Assembly: GCA_021372375.1 (NCBI GenBank)
Contig: JAJFUN010000198.1
Location: forward strand, 19,779 to 83,778
Direction of reading: 5' to 3'
DNA: 64,000 nucleotides
Source: Pelosinus sp.
GTDB taxonomy: Bacteria > Bacillota > Negativicutes > Propionisporales > Propionisporaceae
Of the stretch, positions 1-9,083 are shown piece after piece. Position 1 is the stretch's first letter. Each line of letters opens with the position of its first letter. Under the pieces are notes generated by a model, which was given only the letters and a program-made list of their open reading frames with translations, did not search any database and was not told where the DNA came from. The position numbers and the translations under genes were made by a program.

Positions 1-490
1 AGCCACTTTGCTCGGCCTGTATCCTAGCGCGCTGCTGTTGAATCTTTATGCTCAGTTTTTCTTCTAGGGCTTTGAGTTCCTGCCTAAATGGCTCCTCTTC
101 ACGCCCCAAATTATCGCAGGCAGCCTTATACAAACTGCCTATTTCCTGTTTAGCCTGCCGCTCAAAAGCAGTAAGACGGTCTTCACTGTCCCCTGCTGCC
201 TTTTTAAAATAGACCTCTAATTTTTTGCGTGATATTTTTAATATATTTAATTTTTCATCAAAGATTTGTTCCTTGATACTAAGGCGGAGTTCCCGATTTT
301 CGGCCAGTGCCCTTTCATAATGGCCTTCAAGCTGAGTTAGCGCCTGTCGGCACCTCATGAGTTCCCGTTCCAGCTCTTCTTTTTGCTGCACCACATGCGT
401 AGCGTCAAAGCCCGCCAGAACACTTTCATATTGCTTAAGCACCTCTTGCTGCTGGTTTTTAAGCGCCATTAACCTCTGCTGTGTATCCAA
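1..490 (-). CDS. coiled-coil protein of unknown function (C-terminus outside window)
   Basis: An open frame runs from a TTG at 490 to the left window edge, so only the first 163 residues are visible. The TTG is preceded by GGAG at a 7-base spacing and by a good promoter at 525-553; an in-frame ATG at 469 is the alternative start. The protein is soluble, rich in Gln, Glu, Lys and Arg, and shows long heptad-like helices (for example QQKEELEREL and EEPFRQELKALEEKL), so a coiled coil is likely. There is no signal peptide and no catalytic motif. I do not recognise the family, and function cannot be given from this portion. Confidence 0.6.
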   Translation of the reverse strand, partial: MDTQQRLMALKNQQQEVLKQYESVLAGFDATHVVQQKEELERELMRCRQALTQLEGHYERALAENRELRLSIKEQIFDEKLNILKISRKKLEVYFKKAAGDSEDRLTAFERQAKQEIGSLYKAACDNLGREEEPFRQELKALEEKLSIKIQQQRARIQAEQSG

Positions 491-524
491 AGGCCTGCTC
501 CTCTCTATATAACATTATTGGTAT

Positions 525-553
525 ATTATATAATATAAGGGAAAAACCTGCAA
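525..553 (-). promoter_or_regulatory. sigma-A type promoter of the coiled-coil gene
   Basis: On the minus strand TTGCAG (548-553) and TATAAT (525-530) are separated by exactly 17 bases. The predicted start of transcription lies about 30 bases upstream of the TTG start codon at 490. Confidence 0.65.
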
Positions 554-632
554 AAGAATTTTATTACTAAGATTATAAGAAAAACCGCTAACGCCGTTTT
601 TACCCTTAAGACCAAAAACAGTATTTGGCCTT

Positions 633-772
633 AGTTCCCCTCTAGAGAGGGGTGCCCAAAGGGCGGGGTGTGTTGGTTGCTTCACCGTAAGTCTTTTTGA
701 TTGACCTTGCCTATACCGAACACACCCCGTCGCTCACGCGCCACCCCTCTCTAGAGGGGAACTTTTGAATCA
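633..772. repeat. MITE-like nested palindrome
   Basis: A GC-rich element of about 140 bp with long inverted arms. The outer 22 bases of each arm are identical (AGTTCCCCTCTAGAGAGGGG followed by TG), and each outer arm is itself palindromic; an inner GGGGTGTGTT block is also inverted. It fills the gap between the coiled-coil gene promoter and the copA terminator and encodes nothing. Such short nested palindromes are usually non-autonomous mobile repeats. A differently sequenced element of similar style occurs at 50058-50170. Confidence 0.6.
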
Positions 773-849
773 CAACTCTTAAAGTTAGCTAACCCTTAAT
801 ACGCCTAACTTTGCAAAAGCTAAAATTTTATACTTTCTGTTATATGAAC

Positions 850-876
850 AAAACCGGAGCTATCAGCTCCGGTTTT
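850..876 (-). terminator. rho-independent terminator of the csoR-copA operon
   Basis: AAACCGGAGCT and AGCTCCGGTTT form an 11-bp stem around a 3-base loop, with a T-rich tail on the minus strand, 12 bases after the copA stop codon. Confidence 0.8.
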
Positions 877-888
877 CTAAGTCCACTA

Positions 889-3543
889 CTACATTTTGCG
901 GCTATACCTTCGTAAAAGTAAAGAATTGGTCACAACCGACACCGATGAAAAGGCCATCGCAAGCCCGGCCCATTCGGGCGGCAACAGCTGCCCGGTAAAA
1001 GGATATAACACCCCTGCCGCAATAGGTATACCAATAACATTGTAAATAAGCGCCCAAAATAAATTCTGTTTGATTTTTTGCAGTGTTTTTTGCCCCAGAC
1101 TAATAGCACGCCCAACATCCAAAATATCGTTTTTTACAAGAATTATATCTCCGGTTTCTTTGGCTACATCAGTACCTGAACCAATGGCTATGCCCACATC
1201 AGCCTGAGCCAGCGCCGGCGCATCATTAATGCCATCCCCGACCATGGCAATCTTTAAACCTTGCTGCTGATACTGTTTGATAATGGCGATCTTATCTTGC
1301 GGCAAAACTTCCGCTGCTATTTCACTAATACCAGCCTCTGTGGCAATGACCTCCGCCACCCGGCGATTGTCACCTGTAATCAGCAGTGTTTTTAAGCCCA
1401 TTTCATGGAGACCCTTAACCGCTTCTTTTGTACTCTCCTTAAGCACATCGGCCAGTCCAATAAGGCCGATAACTTGGCCGTCAAACGCGATAAAACTGGT
1501 GGTTTTTCCCTCAGCCGCAAGCCTGCTAAAATCATGTGCCGCATCACCTGACAAAACACTATGCTTTTCCAGCAGTTTTTTGCTGCCAATCAGCAAGGGT
1601 TTGCCAAAATAAAGGCATGAAACACCAAACCCGGCTGCTTCATAATATTCCGCAACTGAATGAATTACCAAATTGCACTCTTTGGCTTTTGCCGCCACCG
1701 CCTGCGCTAAAGGATGCAGCGACGGGTTTTCGCCGGCAGCTGCAATTTTTAATACATCTTCCTGTGTATATGGCCCATAGGCCAAGATATCAGTGACCTC
1801 AGGTTTGCCCTTAGTCAGTGTTCCGGTTTTATCAAAAGCCACGACTTGTATTTTAGAAATAACCTCCAAAACTGCAGCCGACTTGAACAAAATACCTCTT
1901 TCAAGCCCTATACCGCTGCCGACCATAATTGCTGTTGGTGTGGCAAGGCCGAGTGCACAAGGACAGGCTATCACAAGTACAGCAATAGCAGCGGTAAAGG
2001 CAAATACAAAACCGCTATCCAGCCAGTACCAGACTAAAAAAGTAATAATTGATATAGCAACAACTGTCGGCACAAAATAATTGGAAATCATGTCCGCCAA
2101 ACGTTGAATCGCAGGTTTAACACCTTGCGCATCCGCCACCATTTTTACAATCGATGCCAATACAGTATCCTTACCAACCTGCGTTGTTTCAATATCAATA
2201 CTGCCGGACCGGTTGATTGTAGCGCCGACAACCAATTCACCAACACCCTTATCTACAGGGATACCTTCGCCTGTTAGCATAGACTCGTCAATACTGGCCT
2301 TTCCCTTAACTATTTTCCCGTCCACCGGAATTTTTTCGCCTGGCTTTACTACTACAATATCGCCAATTTGCACACTTGAAGCAGATACTTCCTTTTCTTC
2401 GCCCGAAACCAAAATTCTGGCTTTATCTGCCTGCAATTCGAGCAACCGCTTGAGCGCCGCTCCTGCTCGCCCCTTAGCGCGTGCTTCCAGGAACTTACCA
2501 AAGCGTACAAACGTAATTAATAAGGCTGAGGTGTCAAAAAAGGTGGGACCATGAAAAAACACGGCGGGAAAAGTCGTCATAACACTATAACCATAAGCTG
2601 CCGAAATGCCAAGCGCCACAAGCACGTCCATATTGGCCGTATGGTTTTTTAAGCTGTGATAAGCCCCTCGATAAAAAGTCCCGCCTGCCGTAAATTGCAC
2701 CATGCTTGCCAAAAGAAACATAGTATACATAGTAAGCGTGCTCATTGGCAGAAACATTAAGGGCATTATCGGTGCTGACAGTACTGCACTAACAAACAGC
2801 CACCTCTTTTGCGAGACAATAGTACGCTCCTCTTCCTCTTTTTCTGTCGCTTTTGTAAGCGGCGTATATCCCGCATCCTGAACTGCCCGAAAAAGCTCGG
2901 CCAGCGTAACTTTATCCGCATTATATTTTACTGTAACTGTTTCGGCGGCAAAGTTAACCGAGGAAGCTTGTACGCCCGTCGTTTTCTGCAGCTTCTTTTC
3001 TATTGTCAGCGCACAATTAGCGCAGGTCATACCGGCCACTTTAAAGTGAGCCGTCTGGTCATAATCTGTTGGCTGCCCAGTCACTTCCATTTTGGGTTCA
3101 GGCTCTTGTTTTTTTGTGTGATAACCAGCCTTTTCCACTGCGCCTTTTATTTCTTCTATAGTTAGCTTACTTTGATCATAGGCGAACATTGCCTTGGCTG
3201 CCTCAAGCGATACTTCGACCTTATTTACGCCCGGCAAGGCTTCAAGCACTTTCGTCACCCGTGCCGTACAATGTCCGCAGCTCATACCATAAACAGAAAT
3301 TTCACCGGCACTAAAAGACTGGGCAGCTTGGTCTACTTCATAACCAGCTTGTGCTACAGCCTCCTTTATTGCGCCTAGACTAATTTTACTTGGCAAAAAA
3401 ACAAAGCTGGCTTCCGCATTTTCGAGTGAAACCTCTACAGCTCTAACTCCAGCTAAGCTCTCCAGAATATCTTTTACCCGTTTAACGCAATGTCCGCAGC
3501 TCATACCCTTTACGCTAATTTTTGCCGATATTTGCTTGCTCAT
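889..3543 (-). CDS. copA: copper-exporting P1B-type ATPase CopA with three HMA domains
   Basis: Cu(+)-exporting P-type ATPase of the inner membrane, 884 aa. Three N-terminal heavy-metal-associated domains carry GMSCGHC, GMSCGHC and GMTCANC (roughly residues 10-230); many homologues have one or two. The catalytic core shows the CPC metal channel ([10 protein letters not shown]), the phosphorylation motif DKTGTLT, and [10 protein letters not shown] in the ATP domain. The actuator loop reads TGEG where TGES is usual. I chose the ATG at 3543 because AGGAG lies 8 bases upstream; the GTG at 3552 overlaps that ribosome site. It lies 15 bp after csoR in the same operon, so copper-dependent derepression by CsoR is expected. 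A strong terminator follows. Confidence 0.95.
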   Translation of the reverse strand: MSKQISAKISVKGMSCGHCVKRVKDILESLAGVRAVEVSLENAEASFVFLPSKISLGAIKEAVAQAGYEVDQAAQSFSAGEISVYGMSCGHCTARVTKVLEALPGVNKVEVSLEAAKAMFAYDQSKLTIEEIKGAVEKAGYHTKKQEPEPKMEVTGQPTDYDQTAHFKVAGMTCANCALTIEKKLQKTTGVQASSVNFAAETVTVKYNADKVTLAELFRAVQDAGYTPLTKATEKEEEERTIVSQKRWLFVSAVLSAPIMPLMFLPMSTLTMYTMFLLASMVQFTAGGTFYRGAYHSLKNHTANMDVLVALGISAAYGYSVMTTFPAVFFHGPTFFDTSALLITFVRFGKFLEARAKGRAGAALKRLLELQADKARILVSGEEKEVSASSVQIGDIVVVKPGEKIPVDGKIVKGKASIDESMLTGEGIPVDKGVGELVVGATINRSGSIDIETTQVGKDTVLASIVKMVADAQGVKPAIQRLADMISNYFVPTVVAISIITFLVWYWLDSGFVFAFTAAIAVLVIACPCALGLATPTAIMVGSGIGLERGILFKSAAVLEVISKIQVVAFDKTGTLTKGKPEVTDILAYGPYTQEDVLKIAAAGENPSLHPLAQAVAAKAKECNLVIHSVAEYYEAAGFGVSCLYFGKPLLIGSKKLLEKHSVLSGDAAHDFSRLAAEGKTTSFIAFDGQVIGLIGLADVLKESTKEAVKGLHEMGLKTLLITGDNRRVAEVIATEAGISEIAAEVLPQDKIAIIKQYQQQGLKIAMVGDGINDAPALAQADVGIAIGSGTDVAKETGDIILVKNDILDVGRAISLGQKTLQKIKQNLFWALIYNVIGIPIAAGVLYPFTGQLLPPEWAGLAMAFSSVSVVTNSLLLRRYSRKM

Positions 3544-3558
3544 ATCTCTCACTCCTCG

Positions 3559-3888
3559 CTACTTCATCATACGAAAAATGGTTTTTAAGACTTCATCAAC
3601 AACTGCCTCGTCCCCCGCCGCCAGCTGCTCTCGCACACAGGATTTCATGTGTTTTTCCAGCAGCAGTTTACTGACGCCGTTGAGCGCCGCCTGTACAGAT
3701 GCAATTTGATTTAAGACATCGTCACAGTACGCATGCTTTTCCATCATTCCTTTAATCCCCCGCACCTGACCTTCAATTCTATTCATACGATTAACCAAGT
3801 CTTTGACCGTTTTCTCATCATGATGGCTCACCCGGCTATCCTCTATAGTATGCTCGCAAAAAGAACAATCCTTTACTTTTTTGTCCAT
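3559..3888 (-). CDS. csoR: copper-sensing repressor CsoR (DUF156 family)
   Basis: 109-aa all-helical metalloregulator. The family core VNRMNRIEGQVRGI is present, and the Cu(I) ligand set Cys-His-Cys is intact: the Cys in AYCDD and the His and Cys in KHMKSC. An N-terminal extension of about 25 residues with an extra CSFCEH motif precedes the core; shorter CsoR proteins lack it. The first gene of the csoR-copA operon, it has an AAGGGGG ribosome site. In the absence of copper it should bind the G/C-tract operator that forms the spacer of its own promoter (3913-3941). Specificity for copper over other metals is inferred from the ligand set and from copA. Confidence 0.92.
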   Translation of the reverse strand: MDKKVKDCSFCEHTIEDSRVSHHDEKTVKDLVNRMNRIEGQVRGIKGMMEKHAYCDDVLNQIASVQAALNGVSKLLLEKHMKSCVREQLAAGDEAVVDEVLKTIFRMMK

Positions 3889-3912
3889 ATTCTTATAACC
3901 CCCTTATAAATT

Positions 3913-3941
3913 ATAGTATACCCCCCTACCCTATATGTCAA
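3913..3941 (-). promoter_or_regulatory. csoR-copA promoter with CsoR operator in the spacer
   Basis: Minus-strand TTGACA (3936-3941) and TACTAT (3913-3918) lie 17 bases apart. The spacer TATAGGGTAGGGGGGTA contains the G-tract flanked by TA that is typical of CsoR operators, so repressor binding would block RNA polymerase directly. Confidence 0.75.
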
Positions 3942-4071
3942 CCCTTGAAACAATTTTACTGGGGCTATCTCCTCTATAGCGGTGATACCCATTGTCTTTA
4001 CTTTTTGGTTATATGCCTAACGGCCTTATCGTATAATTTACAAATACAATTCAGCCTTGCAGGTGATAAAC

Positions 4072-4428
4072 ATGCCCAGGTTAAACAAATTTAGCAAGGA
4101 TTTCGTAACTCAGTTGCTGGCATTAGATGTTGTGTCACTTTCAATATTACCTAATATCATCGCACTATTATTAGCCGATGGCTTAACGACAGACGAGCAA
4201 GATCTTTTGGGCAGTTTTATTACCGATATTGGTGATGAGCTATCAACTATTTCCCTTTATCTTGCTGCCCAAGAAACACTTGAAGAAGGCGCCGCCAAAG
4301 AAACAGGCGAAACAACCGATAAGGCGGAAAGTGAAAAAATGCGGCTGCTTGTCGAAGAGCTGTTGCACAAAAATCAAGAAATGCAAGGACGCATAGATGC
4401 TTTAGAAGCCAAACTAAATGGGCTCTAA
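4072..4428 (+). CDS. small acidic protein with C-terminal coiled coil, unknown function
   Basis: 118 aa. The ATG at 4072 has AGGTGA five bases upstream; a TTG at 4057 is less likely. Residues 15-65 form hydrophobic helices (LLALDVVSLSILPNIIALLLADGL, described only in part here) without a clear membrane span, followed by an acidic linker and a helical segment (LRL-like LLVEELLHKNQEM) ending the protein. A TATAAT box lies at 4032-4037. It stands alone between the copper operon and the diguanylate cyclase. Family not recognised. Confidence 0.6.
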   Translation: MPRLNKFSKDFVTQLLALDVVSLSILPNIIALLLADGLTTDEQDLLGSFITDIGDELSTISLYLAAQETLEEGAAKETGETTDKAESEKMRLLVEELLHKNQEMQGRIDALEAKLNGL

Positions 4429-4567
4429 CTCCGTAACAGGGGCTGAAAAAATTGCAAAAGATATTTCTTTATCATAATGTAATCATTTCTAGAATACATT
4501 ATATTAAGTAGACATGCTGGGGCTACTTAACGCCTCTGCTGCGCCCGCCCAAAAGGAGATGAAATGC

Positions 4568-5494
4568 TTGGAGAAGTCCCAATCTTTACACTACTACCGG
4601 GAAATTATGAATCATTCTAGAGATATTATTCTTATTTTGCGTACAGATGGCACAATCATTGATGCGAATGATACTGCCGTAAAGTCGTATGGCTATAGCC
4701 TCCCAGAATTAAAGGCTCTGACATTTGAAGATTTGCGCGCCCCGGCTGCACGGCCTTTAGCTGCGCTTCAAAGCCACACTGCGATTAGTACAAAAATTTT
4801 TTCTGAAACAAACCACCGACGCAAAGACGGCAGTATCTTTCCGGTAGAAGTAACCTCGCATCGTCTAATTTTTGCCGTCGAGAACTTATTTATCAATATT
4901 ATTCGTGATATTACAGAGCATATACAAATAAGAAAGTCACTCTGCCAGGAACTCGAAAATATTAAGAAAATACAACAAGAATTACTGATCAAGAACTTAA
5001 CACTAGAAAGGCTTGCTTCAACCGATAGGCTAACAGGCCTGGGGAATCGACGGCATTTTGAAACTATCATGCTTGGCGAATTAGAACGTACTAACCGCTA
5101 TCACCTGCCGCTTTCCCTCATTCTCCTTGATATTGATTATTTTAAACATTTTAACGATAATTATGGTCACCAAACCGGTGATGATATTTTGATTATAGTC
5201 ACCAGTCTCATCCAAGAGCAGCTTCGCACAAGCGATGTATTTGCCCGCTGGGGCGGTGATGAATTTATCATTTTGCTGCCAAACACCAATACACAGGCCG
5301 CCCTGCAAACAGCGGAAAAAATTCGCGGTATTATCGAGGCCTGTAAAGTCTCACCAGCAGAAGCCGTTACGCTCAGCCTCGGTGTGGCCGAATATATAGA
5401 AAACGAAATGATATCCGCCTGGATTAAAAGGGCAGATACCGCCTTGTATCTTGCTAAGAAAAGCGGACGCAATTCCGTAAAGACTGCAGTTTAG
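4568..5494 (+). CDS. PAS-GGDEF diguanylate cyclase
   Basis: Cytoplasmic c-di-GMP synthase. A PAS sensor domain (about residues 10-125, with TDGTIIDAN and the PAC-like RRKDGSIFPVE) is joined by a short coiled coil to a GGDEF domain. The active site reads WGGDEF, and the inhibitory I-site RTSD stands five residues before it, so an active, product-inhibited enzyme is expected. The start is uncertain: the TTG at 4568 has AAAAGGAG nine bases upstream (308 aa), the in-frame ATG at 4559 overlaps that site, and an ATG at 4514 gives 326 aa but has no ribosome site. No membrane segment is seen. A bidirectional terminator follows. Confidence 0.9.
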   Translation: MEKSQSLHYYREIMNHSRDIILILRTDGTIIDANDTAVKSYGYSLPELKALTFEDLRAPAARPLAALQSHTAISTKIFSETNHRRKDGSIFPVEVTSHRLIFAVENLFINIIRDITEHIQIRKSLCQELENIKKIQQELLIKNLTLERLASTDRLTGLGNRRHFETIMLGELERTNRYHLPLSLILLDIDYFKHFNDNYGHQTGDDILIIVTSLIQEQLRTSDVFARWGGDEFIILLPNTNTQAALQTAEKIRGIIEACKVSPAEAVTLSLGVAEYIENEMISAWIKRADTALYLAKKSGRNSVKTAV

Positions 5495-5510
5495 CTATAA
5501 CCACTATCAT

Positions 5511-5552
5511 AAAAAAACTGGGAATGTCCAATAGGACATTCCCAGTTTTTTT
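5511..5552. terminator. bidirectional terminator between convergent genes
   Basis: AAAACTGGGAATGTCC and GGACATTCCCAGTTTT form a long perfect stem with a 4-base loop, with A and T runs on both sides. It serves both the GGDEF gene and the SEC-C gene. Confidence 0.9.
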
Positions 5553-5558
5553 ATTTTC

Positions 5559-6782
5559 CTACACTAACCGCCCACAGCACTTTTTAAATTTTTTGCCGCT
5601 CCCACATGGACACGGTTCATTGCGGCCAGGCTTGCCGCTAAAGTCAAGATTTTCAATATCACCAGGGGATTCGGGCATCAACACATTACTGAGGTTACTG
5701 TGAGCTTTTCGCACTTCTACCGGTGCATAGCCCTTAAGGCCCCACTGGCGTGTCGTATTGGCCATTTCGACCACTTTTGCCGTTACTTCTTTCAGGTCTC
5801 TGGCCCCTTTAATATCGATCATACCTGCCAAGTATTCCACTACACTTCCAATACTTTCCCCCAGGCGAAAAGCAAACGCGCATTCAGCTAAAATTTCATC
5901 GGCCTCATTAGCGCCAGCCTTATATTTTTCCTGTAAGAACTCAGAAAATACATTAAACGCCGGCGTTCTTTCCACAAAGTCCTGAGCCCCTGCTGCCATC
6001 GCCTGCTCATAGGTAATTGGATAAAACCAAAGATCCGGGCGCATACTTTGCTCAGCTAGTACCTTTTCATAATCAAATACGCGAATATTGCAAAATATGC
6101 CACTGTCTTCCCTGATAGTATCCGACGTAAATACCGCATTGCACCGCAAAACCTCGCCAAGCTCTGCTTCATTCACTTTTTCCTCGTTTAATTTATTCAT
6201 ATGGTCTGCCAGCTGACTTAACGTCTGCACGCCATAATAAAACAGCACCCCGCCCGCAAGTTGAATCCACTTGGTATTCCTAGCCGCTTTTTGCTGCAGC
6301 TTGGGCGAAGCCATTTTTTTAAACGACGCCATAATTTCCGCCGGCAGGGCCACTACTCTTTGTTTCTTAACCGTACCAGGAAAAACCAATCCCTGATCAA
6401 GAAAGTACGGCAAACTGCTGCTCACTGCCGTCATGTCTGTACATAAACCCTGCTGGTCACATAAGTCACTAAAAAATTCACATTGCTCCTGATCAAGTAC
6501 ACCAAACAGCTGCTCAGCTGCTTTAAGAATCGGCGCACAAAGATACTCGGCCAGCTCTTGCTTTTTTAGGCTCTTAAAATTATTAAGCGCCTGTGCTCCG
6601 GCAATTTCCTGCATTTCATCCTTCGTCAACTTGAGCAAAAAATCCAATAAGCTCCGTGACATAGGAATGCTTCGTCCCCAAACCTTGGCTTCTTCCTTTT
6701 GCTGGGCAAGCCTTTCCGCTGCAGAAGCTTCCTCTAAAATTCGCATCAGTTCATCTGTTTCTTTTTCCAGCCTTTTTACCAT
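5559..6782 (-). CDS. SEC-C motif protein of unknown function
   Basis: 407 aa, soluble. The last 20 residues form a SEC-C zinc knuckle, GRNEPCPCGSGKKFKKCCG, the zinc-binding tail shared with SecA and many otherwise unrelated proteins. The N-terminus is a coiled coil, and the middle is helical with no catalytic motif that I recognise. The ATG at 6782 is preceded by GAGAAG. The gene is monocistronic and convergent with the diguanylate cyclase. SEC-C tails often mediate ribosome or SecB contact; any such role here is speculation. Confidence 0.75.
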   Translation of the reverse strand: MVKRLEKETDELMRILEEASAAERLAQQKEEAKVWGRSIPMSRSLLDFLLKLTKDEMQEIAGAQALNNFKSLKKQELAEYLCAPILKAAEQLFGVLDQEQCEFFSDLCDQQGLCTDMTAVSSSLPYFLDQGLVFPGTVKKQRVVALPAEIMASFKKMASPKLQQKAARNTKWIQLAGGVLFYYGVQTLSQLADHMNKLNEEKVNEAELGEVLRCNAVFTSDTIREDSGIFCNIRVFDYEKVLAEQSMRPDLWFYPITYEQAMAAGAQDFVERTPAFNVFSEFLQEKYKAGANEADEILAECAFAFRLGESIGSVVEYLAGMIDIKGARDLKEVTAKVVEMANTTRQWGLKGYAPVEVRKAHSNLSNVLMPESPGDIENLDFSGKPGRNEPCPCGSGKKFKKCCGRLV

Positions 6783-7004
6783 AAACTTCTCAATCCATCC
6801 TTATATAAAGTTTCATTATTGATGGTGTATTTCCCTATATGCTATCCACCAATATATCAGCAACCTCTGTCTTCACATTAAGAGTTATCTCAACACAAAG
6901 TACTATTTTTCGTATTTGACTTGACTTTTGTAATTATACTGTAAGCCCAAAAATGAGTCAAGGAAAGTACCCCTGACCCCAACATGCTAATTGTTCTGAA
7001 GTTT

Positions 7005-8915
7005 CTAAGGCAGGCATGGAAAGGAAATACTAAATGTAGTTCCCGCGGTACTTGTCTCGATTTCTATTTTTGCTTTATGCCGCTCGGCAATTTGGTAACA
7101 CATCGGCAGACCTAGTCCGGTACCTGTATCTTTCGTAGTAATAAATGGTGTACCCAATTTACTTAATACCTTGGGCGGTATTCCTGAGCCCTGATCACTG
7201 ATAACAAGTACCCCGCAATTTTCTTTTTGCAATGTGCGGATTACAACCTCACCGCCAAGCGGCATAGCATCAATGCTGTTTCGCACCAGATTAAGCATCA
7301 GCTGACGTATCTCGTTTTCATCCAGCAGCAAATTCTGCATTTTTGCCAGTTCAAGTTTTATGGCTACATTTGCTTCATTGGCCGCCGCCTGGATTAAGGG
7401 CAGCAACCATTCAATAATCGTATTTAAAGACTGACTTGTCCGATTAGCCACCTTTTCCCGCGATAAAAACAGATATTCGCGAATAATGGCATTAGCTCTG
7501 TCTATTTCCTCTATCATTAGCGTCAATTGCTCTTTATTATCTTGATATATATTCTTTCTGCTCATGAGCTGCAGATAGCCGCGCACTGTTGTCAACGGGT
7601 TTCTAATCTCATGCGCAACCGCTGCGGCAATTTGACCGACAGATGCCATTTTCTCCTGATAAATAACTTGGGCCTGAGCATTTTCCAGCTCAGCATAGGC
7701 CTTTATCAATTCTTGGTTTTTTTGTTTTAATTGTTCTTCAATACACTTTCGCTCCGTAATTTCAGAGGACAAAGACAAATTAGCCTTAGACAAATCAGCT
7801 GTTCTTTGGTCTACCCGTGTTTCCAGTTCTTCCTGCGCCTCCAGCAAGGCTGCCTGCCGCATTTCAAGTGTACTGCTCATACTTAAAAAATCATCAGCCA
7901 CCTTATCTAATTCGACAAATGAACTTGGCCTAGAAACCAATTCACTAACCTTACTATAATTTCCAGCCGCCAGCGCATTTGTACTATGACTCAACTGCAC
8001 CAACGGAGCAGCCACATTTTGCTGCAGCTGCTTGCGAAAACTCCACACCAAGGCCAGCCAAATTAAAACCATGGCCAAGATAAATATTGTAAAAGTTATA
8101 ATATATGGACGTATCAGTACTAATATCGGCGCCTGATCAACAATAACCCAGCCGACTCGCGGAATCTTTGCTGCATTGCCCAAATACATTGTTCCCGTAT
8201 ACTCATAGATATCAGCAGCGTCTCCCTTAAGACCCTTACGGAATATCTCTAATTGGCTCATATTAATTTGCTGCCTGACTAAATCCAGCTGGCTATGCGC
8301 AATCAGTGAGCCTGACTCATCCACAATAAAAATGGAATTACCCTCAAGCACGCTGCTATTACCAGTAACTGCTAACTGAAAAAAGCTTAGATTTAATTCG
8401 CCCACCATACATCCGCCGTCTGACAAACGTCTAACGAGATAAACAGTGGGACAGCCTGTGCGTAATGAGATAAACGGTTTTGATATATAAACACCATTTT
8501 GGCCGCTGTCTTTAAAGTCCGGCATATTTGACATATCGAGCCCTATATACATTGTATTATAAGGAACCATCAGCACAATTTTAGAATTGTTATTCAAACG
8601 ATAAATTGCATCAAAATATTTGTTTGCTTCCCAAGTGCTCTCAATAAACACAGCAGCATCATTAGGTGCTGAATTTTCAGCTGCGCGTGCTGCCGCCTCC
8701 AATATTCGCACTCCGTTATCTAAATTCTGCTCAACCATTCTTGTCATAGAATAAACTACTCGCTGCTGATTATGAATAATCATTTGCATAAAAAAATAGC
8801 CCGCCACACCAATTGTTGCAATCCAGATAATTAACAGCGGCAAAAACATCCACCTCTGCACAATTTGCAATAACATCCGATCCAGACTAAGAAACTCGCT
8901 TGCCTTTTTTCGCAT
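7005..8915 (-). CDS. membrane sensor histidine kinase (Cache, HAMP, sporulation-kinase type)
   Basis: About 636 aa. Two membrane helices (near residues 25-50 and 270-295) bracket an extracytoplasmic Cache-like sensor of about 220 residues. A HAMP-like segment and a coiled coil (RVDQRTADLSKANLSL) lead to a HisKA domain with HEIRNPLTTVRGYLQLM and an ATPase domain with NLVRNSIDAM, DQGSGIP and GTGLGL. The H-box resembles sporulation and Spo0 phosphorelay kinases. No response regulator lies beside it, so it is an orphan kinase. ATG 8915 (GAGG nine bases upstream) or TTG 8930 (AAGGGG) may be the start. It is divergent from the binding protein at 9084, which could supply its ligand; this is inference. 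Confidence 0.88.
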   Translation of the reverse strand: MRKKASEFLSLDRMLLQIVQRWMFLPLLIIWIATIGVAGYFFMQMIIHNQQRVVYSMTRMVEQNLDNGVRILEAAARAAENSAPNDAAVFIESTWEANKYFDAIYRLNNNSKIVLMVPYNTMYIGLDMSNMPDFKDSGQNGVYISKPFISLRTGCPTVYLVRRLSDGGCMVGELNLSFFQLAVTGNSSVLEGNSIFIVDESGSLIAHSQLDLVRQQINMSQLEIFRKGLKGDAADIYEYTGTMYLGNAAKIPRVGWVIVDQAPILVLIRPYIITFTIFILAMVLIWLALVWSFRKQLQQNVAAPLVQLSHSTNALAAGNYSKVSELVSRPSSFVELDKVADDFLSMSSTLEMRQAALLEAQEELETRVDQRTADLSKANLSLSSEITERKCIEEQLKQKNQELIKAYAELENAQAQVIYQEKMASVGQIAAAVAHEIRNPLTTVRGYLQLMSRKNIYQDNKEQLTLMIEEIDRANAIIREYLFLSREKVANRTSQSLNTIIEWLLPLIQAAANEANVAIKLELAKMQNLLLDENEIRQLMLNLVRNSIDAMPLGGEVVIRTLQKENCGVLVISDQGSGIPPKVLSKLGTPFITTKDTGTGLGLPMCYQIAERHKAKIEIETSTAGTTFSISFPCLP

Positions 8916-9083
8916 AGAGCTTTGCCTCAACCCCTTCGGCCTTTGAAAAGTATACTTTTATACTCTCCTATACATTTCTCCCATTATAACCAAAATCCTC
9001 CTTTAATTTATATAAATATACAAAAAAGGTTTTAAATTGTAAATGTGGAATACAATTAAATATGTTGTTAGAGGAGTGGTATA

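Noticed and set aside
9000..9083. Possible sigma-A promoter for the binding-protein gene (TTTAAA and TACAAT)
   Set aside because: The spacing is 14 bases, too short for a credible promoter.
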